Positions 35,896-46,619 of a DNA stretch of 64,000 bases are shown one piece after another. Numbering within the stretch: position 1 is the first letter of the stretch; every line of letters begins with the position of its first letter. A program made the translations under genes and the position numbers. Under the pieces are notes generated by a model. That model saw only the letters and a program-made list of their open reading frames with translations, did not search any database and was not told where the DNA came from. Source of the stretch: Phytophthora hibernalis (taxonomy: Eukaryota > Oomycota > Peronosporomycetes > Peronosporales > Peronosporaceae); contig JAAKBF010000007.1 of assembly GCA_012656075.1 (NCBI GenBank), positions 1,116,001-1,180,000 on the forward strand. Direction: 5' to 3'.

Positions 35896-36774
35896 ATGGC
35901 CAAAGGCAACCACAGTCCGTCTCTGGACCCTCTGCACTCTCCAGGAAGCGACACACCGCAGCAGCAACAGTCTCCAGTACGCAGCACCTCAAGCAGGGCA
36001 CAAAAGTACCAAAAGCATACAGTGGACCCCATGACCAAGACCAAACGACGCATGTTCTCGACGCCTCTGCTGCGCCGCTCGGCGACGGCTTCTGCGTCGG
36101 CTGCGTCCAGGATCAAGTCCAACCTGGCGACGGTCACTAAGCTACCGACGGCCTTGAAACGATCCGCTGCGAACAGCGGAAGCGCTAGTGACAACAAGGC
36201 GACCGTCAATCGAGCACCGACGATTCCGTCGCTGTCGAGGTCCAGCACCGAGTCGTCCGTGAAGCAGGAGGAGGCCAAGGCGGCGCCGCAGCCCAACCGA
36301 AAGTTCGGCATGTCGTCGCTCATGCGCATCAGGACCACGTCCAAGGACAAAACACACTCGAACCCATTGGCGTCGCCGGTGTTTACGGCGTCGGACTGTC
36401 CGCTTGATTCGCCTGAAGAGCGCAGCAGCCGGGGTAACAACAGTAGCCGAGGCAACGACAGCAGCAACAGCGAGACCGAAGACACGAACAACGAGACGGA
36501 GAACAAGACGGCCGCTAACACGGCGTCGCGGTTTGTCATGGGCATGCCTGCTATGCTGAGACGTGCTGTCTCCAACAACCACACGCCGCCGACCGCAACT
36601 GCTGCTCCACTGCAGAAGAAATCGCCGGACACTAGTGCGAACTCCACTCCGCGCGGTGACTCCCCAGAGGAAGATTTCGAGAACGACCGACATTCGTTGC
36701 TCATGATGCTACAAGTGCCTGAAACTCAGCGACGATCGCAGATTCCGCTGATGGCGGCCAGTGAGGCATGGTGA
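35896..36774 (+). CDS. Ser/Thr/Asn-rich disordered hypothetical protein
   Basis: Intact 292-residue frame, starting at the first ATG (MAKGNHSPSLDPLHSPGSD). It is rich in Ser, Thr, Asn, Lys and Arg, with many SP/TP pairs (LHSPG, QQSPV, FSTPL, PDTSAN) that suit proline-directed kinases. Short basic, slightly hydrophobic repeats recur: RRMFSTPLLRRSATA, RKFGMSSLMRIRTT and RFVMGMPAMLRRAVS. These could be repeated linear motifs. No globular domain, signal peptide or membrane segment is seen. Confidence 0.65.
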   Translation: MAKGNHSPSLDPLHSPGSDTPQQQQSPVRSTSSRAQKYQKHTVDPMTKTKRRMFSTPLLRRSATASASAASRIKSNLATVTKLPTALKRSAANSGSASDNKATVNRAPTIPSLSRSSTESSVKQEEAKAAPQPNRKFGMSSLMRIRTTSKDKTHSNPLASPVFTASDCPLDSPEERSSRGNNSSRGNDSSNSETEDTNNETENKTAANTASRFVMGMPAMLRRAVSNNHTPPTATAAPLQKKSPDTSANSTPRGDSPEEDFENDRHSLLMMLQVPETQRRSQIPLMAASEAW

Positions 36775-37070
36775 TTGAAGCAGGCAGAAGAGAATGCCTA
36801 CCACATCGACTGCACAGGGCAGTATATATATGCCGTGCCTCCAGCTTTTGTTTAGTTTTGCGAAAGAAGCAAAGCGCAGCGCAGCATCAACACGGCCTGC
36901 TTGACAGGCCAGAAAGGTTTATCTAATTATCAGTTTATAACGAGACAAAAGGTTTTGCACTGCCATCGTAGATTTTCAGCACCAGAGGTTACTGCATGCT
37001 GCAGAGCCGCTGTTATATCGATGAACAATTTCCGTCTTCAATGATTTCTTGTTTCCAACATTAGTCATTC

Positions 37071-38197
37071 TTACTCCATGTGCGGGTGATCGTCGCCAAA
37101 GTCATTGATCACCTGCTCGCCATCAACAGCAACAGGCCGCGGGTCAAACAAGTAGCGACTGCTCAAACCATACATACAAAACGAAGTAAAGCCACGAGAA
37201 TGTCGTCAGCAAAGGCGCTCAGCACTTCTCATCAAGCTTTGCATTGCTCACGTACATGATACGGGGCGTCGCGAGTGGCCGCTGGGTCTTCCAGCCTCGG
37301 ATGCTTGCAATTGTGGGGTACACGTCTGCAGATTCATCAGCCACACCATCACTATCGTTAGTCGAAATTCACACGTACCGAATGCACATCATAACTGTGC
37401 CTACCTTCCAGGAAATAATAGATATGTCCGACAATGATGCCAATCAAGTCTGTCGTTGCGCTGTTTCCGAGCAGAATGGAGAAGGAAAACAGCACCCACG
37501 GCAAATATGGCGCCGTGAACGGGAACAGGCCGAGGAAGCTCATCCGCACGTGCTCATTGCGTCGACCCCACAGATACACCATCATGAACGTCAACGACGA
37601 CCCCAAAAGTGAATATTCACGAACGGAGCCACCAACTGTAAACATGTAACGAACACACATAAAACCAGGATCAGCAATAGGTCCAACCTACTCCAGCATT
37701 AGCCACGTGGACGTACGATCATCACTACTGCGCCCAGCAGCAGCATGTACACAAAGTCCGCTGTCTTTCCACGGAAGGACCCCTCTTCTAGTAATCTGCA
37801 ATAGCGAACACTATTCGCCACAAATACACCATCAACACGTGTCGAAATGAGTTACAAGGTGCATAATTCCCAGCAGTAACCGTGTGCCACTCACACGAAG
37901 TACATGTGGAATAGGAAGTCGAGACTGAAGAGTCCGAAGAACATGAAGTTGGTCACCAGCCTCCAGACCTGATGCAAAGTGTAGAGCATACGTCAGACAC
38001 TGCATAAACCCCTGCTTTTATCACTGCAATAGACTTGTACGCACTTGTCCCTTGAAGAAGATGAGGTTAAAGTTGAAATAGAGCGAGAAGGGCGACACCA
38101 GGTCCAGCGCGCAGGCCGTCGTGGTCAAGAAGGAGCCCGTAAGGTACAGCCGCGACACCACGGGGATCTCGTAGTACCATTCCAGCGGGTCGTTCAT
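37071..38197 (-). CDS. Derlin (ER rhomboid pseudoprotease, ERAD)
   Basis: Multi-pass ER membrane protein that helps move misfolded proteins to the cytosol for degradation. Six exons on the minus strand: 38197-38045, 37968-37895, 37795-37717, 37635-37415, 37325-37256 and 37158-37071, all GT-AG. The start MNDPLEWYYEIPVVSRLYLT fits derlins. Further family signatures are LDLVSPFSLYFN, VWRLVTNFMFFG, LLEEGSFRGKTADFVYM, SLTFMMVYLWGRRNEHVRMS, PYLPWVLFSFSILLGNS and GHIYYFLEDVYP. One T is missing from a run near 37607. The tail is short and acidic, ending DDHPHME. The gene is divergent from the E3 ligase at 38328. Confidence 0.92.
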
Positions 38198-38327
38198 GCT
38201 CGTCCTCTTCCTCCTTACGAGCTTACGAAATGATGCCACTTGGCAACGACCCGCGGGCCCGTTTTTGGCCAAACCCGCGGGCCCGTGGGTCATCTCTGGC
38301 ATTCATTTTAGGCAAAGAGCACGCAGT
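38198..38327. promoter_or_regulatory. Shared promoter of derlin (-) and ZSWIM2-like ligase (+)
   Basis: 130 bp between divergent start codons. Two identical 12-bp copies of CCCGCGGGCCCG (38250-38261 and 38274-38285) lie 24 bp apart, each containing the palindrome CCGCGG. They flank TTTTTGGCCAAA. TTCATTTTAGGCAAAG (about 38304-38319) is INR-like for the plus gene. Confidence 0.5.
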
Positions 38328-40474
38328 ATGAGCCGCCTGGTGCCGTACCGGACGAAGGTGTCGGAGGACGTGGCAGCGCGTGTCCAGCGTACGCTTAGCA
38401 CGACCATGTACCTGGTGCAGACGACGGGCCCCACGTCCTATGTGGTGAGACTGTACACGCCCCTTTTCAGCTGGACGCGTGACTCTTAACAGTTCTGTAG
38501 ATCCAGGAGCAGAACTGCGAGAAGAAACACAAGGTCCTGATCGGGTCCTTACAGACCTGCAGCTGCGGTACAGCTGACATCTGCATCCATATCCTGTTCG
38601 TGATGCTCAAAGTGCTTCAGTACCAGCGTCAACCCCGTTGTGTGGCAGAAGTCGCTCATTGATTCAGAGGTTGAACTGCGTCGTGTTTAGTGCTATGCAG
38701 GTTGAAGTTGTTAAGCGTGATGCTATGACTGCAGATTGAGATGCTACTCCGAGGAGGGTACAGGAGAAGTCCAGACCAGAGCCGAAGCCGTACATGAAGA
38801 AACGGAAGGAGGAAGCGGCGCCTACGCAACCTGAAGATGTTGATGTGGACAGGCACGAATTGGTGGAGGGGAAGTGTGCGCTATCTGTCAGGAAGACATG
38901 GATGACAGCCAGCCGCTCACTTTCTGCCACAAAGGCTGTGGCAACAACTTTCACATCGAGTGCATGAAAGTCTTTGGTGAGAGTCGAAAGCAGTCGAAAG
39001 AAACCATTATTTGTCCGCTGTGCCGTCAGGACTGGGGTGAGACGGGTCTGACCACGTTGCGAAAAGAGATGGATGCAGCGAACAGAGCTCCAAACGTCCA
39101 TAAAGGTTCGTCGTGCAGGAAATGCAAGACAAAACCACTTCGATGTGAGCGATATCGCTGTGTTCAATGCAAGAACGTGGATTTGTGCACACGCTGCTTC
39201 AAGTCAAATACCCACGAAAAGCACACGTTTGTGATGAAGTGTAATGTGCTAGACCCGTGGGTTCCAGCTTTGCGCGAGAACCAGCCCCAAACAGCTATCA
39301 GCTCGGATCTAATACGAGACCTCGAAAACCGAGAGTTATCCACAAATGATTATGACGTATTGCTGCAGCTGGACCAAGGGGACAAGCACCCTATTCAAGA
39401 CTACCTCATGAAAGTGGTGCCAGGCACCAAAGTCGATGCTGAGAATGCCAAAACATTTGGTGATTCTCGTGCAACGTGCTCGCTATGTGCTCAAAGTCTG
39501 CGGATACGAGCCTCACTGCACTCGGCGCTGTGTGGGGTGCGTAACTTTTGATTGCTCTGTACATTCTTTTGATATTTGCTAATATGTTCGCGTGTGTACG
39601 TAGCACATTTTTCACGAAAGCTGTCTTGCTAGATCAATTTTGTCTCAAGTGTATGAATGCCCTTTTCAGGGTGTGTTCGACCACTGTTGCCCGGGTTGTT
39701 ATATCTTCAGCAGAAGCACAAAACTAGCAAAACCGCGGTTTCAATTGAATCAAAGCAGGAGCTATCAGTTGCCATGCCAGTGCTGGATTCATCGCTCACC
39801 GTATTGGGGTTTCAGCAACAGTGCTCGGGTGATCAAACGACTGGAAAACTGTCAAAAGCGAAGAGAGGTGGGAATTACGCACGTCGAGAGGACGGCCTCC
39901 CCTCAATACTTCAAGAAGTACCTGGTATTAAAATGGTAGGAATTGTACCGCGTGGGCTCCACAACGCTCGTTGCCCCATTTCACGTGGACGTATGTCCAC
40001 ACCGACACCCAATCAGATAGAGGATGAAAGCATTGCACCAAGAAATTGGCCAGGCACTACCACTTACGTAAAGGGAAAGTTGATTAAAGCTACACGAGCA
40101 CGAAACGCTCTTCCTCCTCTCGACAATCACCACCAAGTTCCCCGTTTCCCGCTAATGACAACGTTACAGAAAGCCGCATCAATCACGCTGAAAAGATTCG
40201 TGCCCAGCTGAAGGTTGTCGAGAGAGAGCGCCTTCAGAAACAGCGTCTGCAAAGAGAGGAACGCCGGCAGCGTCACAAGGAAAACAACAGCAATCCTTCT
40301 TTTACTGGTAGTTTTCTCGGATCGGAACAAGCACAAGTGCCGTCAGCTGCAATTGACCACTGCGCGCAAAAACACAAATCGAAAAGCAAGTCAAAAGAGC
40401 GGCAACAACATGTTCGTCAGCTTAAGGAACTCCCGATTACTCTTCCAGATTTATTTGTTGGCAGCAGGAAATAA
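38328..40474 (+). CDS. SWIM-RING-ZZ-RING E3 ubiquitin ligase (ZSWIM2-like)
   Basis: Likely E3 ligase with the four-finger order of ZSWIM2/MEX. The SWIM finger has CSCGTADICIHILFVMLKV (about 38555). RING 1 has CAICQEDMDDSQ, CGNNFHIEC and CPLCRQDW (38880-39030). The ZZ finger has CRKCKTKPLRC and CVQCKNVDLCTRCF (39115-39200). RING 2 has CSLCAQSLRIRASLHSALCG, continuing across an intron as HIFHESC and ECPF. Exon 1 is 38328-38444. Introns lie at 38445-38500, about 38690-38742 and about 39540-39601. The tail is a charged coiled coil with a stop at 40472. Frame slips near 38615, 38870, 39660 and 40160 fit homopolymer errors. Mammalian ZSWIM2 is testis-enriched; a link to flagella here is speculation. 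Confidence 0.85.
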
Positions 40475-40509
40475 TGAATGGCGTTGCAGGTCGTACGAAT
40501 CTATCTAAA

Positions 40510-43337
40510 CTAAATAATGGATTTGCGGCGAAGGTAAAGTGATGGATGAGGCGGATGAAGGTTGCCACGACCAGGTGACCTGCTTTTCTTTCTGTTGCGA
40601 TGAGATGGTGACGGCAGTGGAGTGCGCATCTTGCGATGGTGGCGACGGAGCAGCATGGACAGCACGATTGATACCGTCACCGCGAACGAGACGTAAATCT
40701 CGGGTTTCGATATGGTCGCAAGCAGTCTAGGGAGCATGTCTTCCGTGGCCCCTGCAATATTGTGCTCAAACAGACAATACGAAATTCGGTGCCTGGCAGA
40801 GCCGCAGTGCTCCAATAAGTTGCAGAGCGTTCCTTCAAGCATGTGGCAGGACAACTGCATCGAAAGATGCGGAGTATCGCACGAAATCTTCTGAGTCATT
40901 CCGGCTTGGGCGTCAATCATCGTAATTGGGTCATACTCCGGCACCACGGCAAAGTTGCGATGATGCAGACTTGTTCGGTCGACCTTCGTTGACATTCCAC
41001 CAATATGGTGGACCAACTTGCTGTAGCTCTGTACAATTCCAGGCGGCGAAAACGTGACAGATGTCGCCCCGACAATTGAACCGACCAACCTGGCGATGCC
41101 TCCTCCCATGCTGTGGCCAGTAAGCACCACCTTCCGGTCATTGATAGCTGTGACGTAGTCCAGAAGCTCATGGTAATACCATGATTCGTGCTGAAGGCCA
41201 AAGAGCCCAATCATCTCGCTATACAGCTCAATCAGTGTGGAGAATGTCACATCAGGCCAAATTCGAATGGTGGGAAAAATCGACGACAACACCGAAAACA
41301 CGACGGGCTCAAAGAACATCTTCACATCCTCCACGAAATCCGTAAACCTCCAGATATCCGTGCCTCGGACCGAGATAACACTTGTGTTAAGCTTCGGAAT
41401 GTACGCCTCAAAAATCAAGCTTTGATCCGGTTTTGGTGTTTAATGCCGGTAGATGAAAGTGGATATCTCCTAGTTCATTGTCGAAAATGGTCGAAATGAA
41501 TTCGGCCGTATCATTCGACAACGGGTTGAAGTAGGCAGCTTCGGCAAAAACGCCAAATCGATCAAACTTAGTCCATTCCATCGATTCGAGCAGCTAGCGT
41601 AAAGTGGATCATCCACTGTGATTGCTGGGTTGGTCTCATTCGCAAGACCAAGGTGAAGTTTGACAACACCAGTGTGGTGGATGTGGATCGAGTTGTCTTC
41701 GTAATTCACCGACGTGGCATCTGGAAACCACTTCGCACTCTTCTGAAGCACTGACAGGACACTAAATCCAGAGATGGCCCCAACAAACAGCAACAGGATG
41801 GCAATGGCGATGTACACGAACTTTTTGGCCGCGCGGTGGCCCAGAAGAGGATGTTTCTTATCCAAAGAGGTTTCTTGCAGCATTTGCTGGAGAGTCTGGC
41901 CCATCTCGCTTAATGATGAAGCAGCCTCTGACCGCAGAAAACGATCAAACAAAAAGAGACCAACCACGACAAATACGTGGGGTTTCTCCGTCATCTTAGA
42001 ACCGACGAAGATGATTCCAGCGAGTCCTAGCGCTAGGGGGCCATCAATGAGCATCGCACGGACACTGAGTAGGCTCACCATTCTCAGACAGATCAGCGAT
42101 ACCACGTAGATTGATGGTAGCAGTAAGTTGATAATCGTGAGCTCAAGCTGAGCGTGTACGAACCCCATGTTAGGGTGTACGCATGCTCGGAAGAATACAA
42201 TGCCCTGACCAACGACAAAGGTGAACTTGAGCCGCTCAAAAATCCGCACAGCGCCTTCTTGTTCGAGTCGCACTCCCTTACGTTGGGGAGCGTGAAACAC
42301 GTGATCGCCAAAAACCAGAGAATCCATCCCACGAGCAACGCCATACCAAAAATCTCCCACTGATAACTCGTGAGGTCGCTCAACGGGGTGATCTTCAATC
42401 CAAAGTGTCGTGCGCTCCATTCAATCGTCCACAACCCACCCAAAAAGTTCATCCCGAGCAACCACCCACCTAACAGGAACGTTTTCATCGCGCTGAGTCC
42501 AGCAAGCGCCGAGCGCCATCGTGGCAAGATCTCCAAGCAAAGCTGAATAAACTGGCAGATCGCAATTGCAGTCGATATGCGTAGCGCGCGCTGGAACACT
42601 GGATGCCTGTCTGTCAAGAGCTTCAGATAGGACTCCTCGCACATGACTTGAACAAACGGCGATGACTCGTGCAGCGCCGCGCTGCTGCAGTGTGAAGGCA
42701 CCACGATCAAGCTGGGTAGGATGATGAGCATGGGCATTGCCACCGTAAGGATAACCGCTTGCGGGCGGCATTCACAGGCGATGATGCGTCGAATGAGCGG
42801 GAAGTTCTGCAGTGACTGCCACGTGAGGATCCACGTCGCACGGCCGAAGGAGAGCACGATGCCCATGACCGACACGTACACCACGAGCACGCAAATGGCC
42901 TGCGTGAAGGGCATCGTGATGATCGTGCTCATGTTCTCGCCCAATACGGCGCCCACATTGAATAGGAAGCCCCACAGAATCGCCAGCGCCTGCAGCATCA
43001 CGTACACGAAGAAGAACGAGAGGATGGTGCGCGCGTTCTCCACCCGCTTGAGCACGAGCTTGGGGAAGGCCACGAACATGAGACGCAGCGCCGCCTCCCA
43101 GCGTAAAATGCCTTCAAAGTAGCGACGTCTCCACTGCACCAATTGTGTGGCACGGAAGGCGTCCAGTTTGTGGCGGGGCGACATTGATGCACGTCGCTTC
43201 ATGTCGTTCTTGGTCTTGTTCTTGGGTGGCTGGTTGGACGTTTTGAGGTGCTGATCTGATGCTTCTTTCCACACTGAAGCCGCAGATTCCGGCTCAGGAA
43301 GTGAAGAAGGACGAGAGCTTCTGCGAGAGACGGCCAT
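40510..43337 (-). CDS. Multi-pass membrane class 3 lipase
   Basis: About 940 residues: a basic cytoplasmic leader, then eight or more hydrophobic segments (43090-41740), an extracytoplasmic-looking linker, then an alpha/beta-hydrolase lipase_3 domain (about 41430-40850). The nucleophile elbow is VLTGHSMGGGIARLVG, and the candidate acid is in VPEYDPITMIDAQ. ISVRGTDIWRFTDFVEDV marks the oxyanion-side strand. Another hydrophobic helix (YVSFAVTVSIVLSML) lies near the C-terminus, followed by a Lys/Arg/Ser tail. The closest functional analogues I can name are sn-1 diacylglycerol lipases, which also join membrane helices to a class 3 lipase, but with fewer helices. Frame slips at about 42240, 41590 and 41425 lie in or near homopolymers. 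Confidence 0.8.
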
Positions 43338-44683
43338 GAACGAATGCGTTGGTTTCTGGGGGCTTGAGACGTTCTTCGCTCTCTACCAGCAACACCCAAG
43401 TGACGTTTAGCCGTTTGATTAGCGGGTGACTTGCGCCGTTTGGGTAATTGAAGACTTGTGCTTTTCAGCCAATGAATGAGTTTAGAGAGATGTTTTGACG
43501 AATGGGATGAGAGAATGACCGATGTCATCATGGATGAGTTCTTGGAGCGTCACGCCATTTTGCTAGTTGGTGAACAGCGCCGAGGATTGTGTGAAGCTAC
43601 TGCAGCCTGCAGCCTGCAGACTGCAGCAAGCATCGATCTCCACGACGCTGTCAACGCGTAAGCCTTCGTGAAGCGGCAATGGAGCCCAAGCAGTCCCGCG
43701 ACCCTTGGCCGCGGCTTGTGGTCCAATCGCGGGTCTCAACGGTCGAGAAAGCTGAAGCACGTAAGTGGCCGGCGTTGCAGTCCTCTCACTTCAACTTCAA
43801 CGAGTCACTTGTGGCTTCCTCCCGGTTGGAACGGTCACACCAAGGATGGAATCAACGAGGACTTGCCAAGTTCCCTGCACACATTACGCGCTCGAATGCA
43901 GTGATCCCCTGAAATCGAGCTCTCCGTTTCGATGTCGTCAACTGCCGGGCTTTGGTGCAGCATTTCGTGTGATACACCGCGATTCAGAAGCAAGGCAAAC
44001 AGACCGCCGTCGGACACATCAACACATTCTTCTGCCTCCGTGGCGAGCACGGGTATACTTGGCAAGTGGTTGTGAAAGTGGCGAGAGAGTTGAGCCAGCA
44101 GGCGGAGCGTGAGTATTCCGTGCGGGCGTCAAGCGGCAAATTTGTGAATGCCCGCTCCGCCGTCGCCACGCCAATCCCCGAGGCTGACACGACGCCGGCA
44201 ACGTCGCAAGTGTCGAGACGTCTTTGCAATCTTTGCTATCCGTACGGCACGCTCCAAAGAGGCGCTGCCGCGATCTACAAAGTGCGTCCATGGCGGACCG
44301 ATTGGCAATCGGCGATTGCCGAGGGCTGCACGCTGCCACCACTTTTTCCGTGGCGTAAAACACGTTGCGCCGAGTTTAATCGTCCGTCACCGGAGCCACA
44401 CCAATTGCCAATTGCAAACAACTTGGACTCGTCAACATGGTCATCCCAAAGTTTATGTGCCACCTTCAGTGAGACGTCAACACCAGCAAACTCCTGCATC
44501 ACTTTATACCCTTGCACATTCTATACTATCGATTATCCCATCACAGACGTACCTTCACATCCATCCTCTTCACCACTTACAAATCACAAGTCAACACCCC
44601 TCCCCACTTCAACCGCCCTCGTGACGCACAACCTCTTCTCAATTGATACAGATCTCAACGTCAGCAAGCCAAGATTCCCCCTC
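43338..44683. other. Long spacer before GPI; possible broken gene
   Basis: No firm gene. A plus-strand frame from 43679 (MEPKQSRDPWPRLVVQSRV) runs on to about 44330 with two in-frame stops (43910 and 43970). Its later part, NTFFCLRGEHGYTWQVVVKV (about 44010-44070), looks like protein, with a PX-like or START-like flavour I cannot confirm. Homopolymer error could account for the stops. The last 400 bases are C/T- and A/C-rich, as expected of a strong promoter and leader for GPI. Confidence 0.3.
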
Positions 44684-44699
44684 CGTCATTCCGCAATTA
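44684..44699 (+). promoter_or_regulatory. INR/FPR-like core promoter of GPI
   Basis: CGTCATTCCGCAATTA matches the oomycete consensus GCTCATTYYNCAWTTT through TCATTCCGCAATT. It sits 40 bp upstream of the start codon, in a pyrimidine-rich region. Confidence 0.65.
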
Positions 44700-44738
44700 G
44701 CTCTCTAGCGCGCAGGTCTTCGTCTCCCAATCCACACA

Positions 44739-46403
44739 ATGATCAGCGACACACCTGCCTGGAAGGCTCTGGCCGAGCACGCCACCGAGATCAAGGCCAC
44801 GCACCTGCGCGAGCTGCTGGCCGACGATGCGCGTAACGCCTCCATGCGCACGCAGCAGGAGGGCATCTACCTCGACTTCTCGCGCCAGAACGCGAGCACC
44901 AAGACGCTGGACCTGCTCTTCGAGCTGGCGGAGACTGCTGAGCTCAAGAAGAAGCTGGCGGCCATCGCCTCGGGCGAGCACGTGAACGCCACGGAGAACC
45001 GCGCCGTCATGCACATGGCCCTGCGCGCCCCCAAGACGCAGCAGATCCTCGTGGACGGCCACGACGTCGTGCCGGACGTGCACGCCGTGCTGGACGCCGT
45101 GCGCGCCTTCTCCGCTAAGGTGCGCGGCGGCCAGTTCGTGGGCGCCACGGGCAAGACGCTCAAGAACGTCATCTCCATCGGCATTGGCGGCAGTTACCTC
45201 GGCCCTGAGTTCGTCTTCGAGGCGCTGCGTCAAGAGCCTGTGGCTAAGGCCGCTGCTGAGGGTCGTAGTCTTCGCTTCCTGGCCAACGTGGACCCCGTGG
45301 ACGTGGCCCGCGCCACGAGTGGCCTGAACCCCGAGGAGACTCTCGTCGTGGTGGTGTCCAAGACGTTCACGACGGCCGAGACCATGCTGAACGCGCGTAC
45401 GCTGCGCAAATGGCTCGTGGACGACCTCACCAAGAAGGGCTGCAGCGAGGCCGATGCCGTGGCCAAGCACGTGGTGGCGGCCAGTTCGGCTGTCCCGCTC
45501 GTGCAGGAGTTCGGCATTGACCGCGCCAACATCTTCGGCTTCTGGGACTGGGTGGGCGGTCGCTACAGCGTCACGAGCGCCGTTGGCATCCTGCCCCTGG
45601 CTCTGCAGTACGGCTTCGATATCACGGAGCAGTTCCTGGCTGGCGCACACGCCATGGACAAGCACCTGCTGGAGGCCCCGCTGCGCAGCAACCTGCCGGT
45701 GATCATGGGGCTGATTGGCGTGTGGAACTCGTCCTTCCTCGGCCACAGCTCGCGCGCGTTGCTGCCGTACTCGCAGGCACTGCTGCGTTTCGCCGCCCAT
45801 ATCCAGCAAGTGGACATGGAGAGCAACGGCAAGCGCGTGACCATGGAGGGCGTGGACCTCCCGTTCCAGGCCGGCGAGGTGAACTTCGGCGAGCCCGGCA
45901 CGAACGGCCAGCACAGCTTCTACCAGCTCATCCACCAGGGCCAAGTCGTGCCGTGCGACTTCCTGGGATTCTGCGAGTCGCAGAACCCCGTGCTGCTGGC
46001 TGGCGAGCCCGTGTCCAACCACGACGAGCTCATGTCGAACTTCTTCGCGCAGCCTGATGCTCTTGCGCGCGGCAAGTCGCTCGACGACCTGAAGGCAGAG
46101 AACGTTCCCGAGAACCTGCGCAACCACAAGCTCTTCCCGGGCAACCGCCCGTCCATCTCGCTGCTCTTCAAGAAGCTGGACGCGTTCTCGGCCGGACAGC
46201 TGCTGGCTCTGTACGAGCACCGCACGGTGGTGCAGGGCTCCATCTGGGGCATCAACAGCTTCGACCAGTGGGGTGTGGAGCTCGGCAAGGTGCTCGCCAA
46301 GCAGGTGCGCACGCAGTTGAGCGCCTCGCGCAAGGAGAACGCCCCCGTCAAGGGCTTCAACAGCGCCACCTCGAGCATGCTGGAGGCGTACCTGGCGCAC
46401 TAG
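44739..46403 (+). CDS. GPI: Glucose-6-phosphate isomerase
   Basis: Cytosolic glycolytic enzyme interconverting glucose-6-phosphate and fructose-6-phosphate. Intact single exon of 554 residues, the normal family length. Signatures: ISIGIGGSYLGPEFV, VVVSKTFTTAETMLN, FGFWDWVGGRYSVTSAVG, VNFGEPGTNGQHSFYQLIHQ (PGI signature 1, with the catalytic Glu and following region) and GINSFDQWGVELGKVLAK (signature 2). Codon third positions are strongly G/C, which suggests high expression and also holds a long antisense frame open by chance. The promoter carries an INR/FPR element. Confidence 0.97.
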   Translation: MISDTPAWKALAEHATEIKATHLRELLADDARNASMRTQQEGIYLDFSRQNASTKTLDLLFELAETAELKKKLAAIASGEHVNATENRAVMHMALRAPKTQQILVDGHDVVPDVHAVLDAVRAFSAKVRGGQFVGATGKTLKNVISIGIGGSYLGPEFVFEALRQEPVAKAAAEGRSLRFLANVDPVDVARATSGLNPEETLVVVVSKTFTTAETMLNARTLRKWLVDDLTKKGCSEADAVAKHVVAASSAVPLVQEFGIDRANIFGFWDWVGGRYSVTSAVGILPLALQYGFDITEQFLAGAHAMDKHLLEAPLRSNLPVIMGLIGVWNSSFLGHSSRALLPYSQALLRFAAHIQQVDMESNGKRVTMEGVDLPFQAGEVNFGEPGTNGQHSFYQLIHQGQVVPCDFLGFCESQNPVLLAGEPVSNHDELMSNFFAQPDALARGKSLDDLKAENVPENLRNHKLFPGNRPSISLLFKKLDAFSAGQLLALYEHRTVVQGSIWGINSFDQWGVELGKVLAKQVRTQLSASRKENAPVKGFNSATSSMLEAYLAH

Positions 46404-46619
46404 TCGGCTTAATCAAACGACGGCGACTGCGGCCTTGTGATGTGACGCGAGCCTATACTCGTCAAGTAATGCTGTTCTTGTTCTCTCTCATCAGAAGACG
46501 TCATCATAACTATCAGAAAAACAACAATACGTACTTACGCAAACTACCGGTAGTAATAAAGATACTTTTCAGATGTTTACTGTATGTGACACAAAAGAAG
46601 GCCCACTCAAAGATTTAAC

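Noticed and set aside
35736..36704. 322-residue antisense frame over the disordered Ser-rich protein
   Set aside because: Ser-rich sense codons give Leu/Val-rich antisense. The sense frame has the ATG and the plausible linear motifs.
44697..46400. 567-residue open frame antisense to GPI
   Set aside because: GPI has very high G/C at third positions, which removes stops on the other strand. The antisense peptide is Leu/Ala/Arg/His-rich and shows no family.
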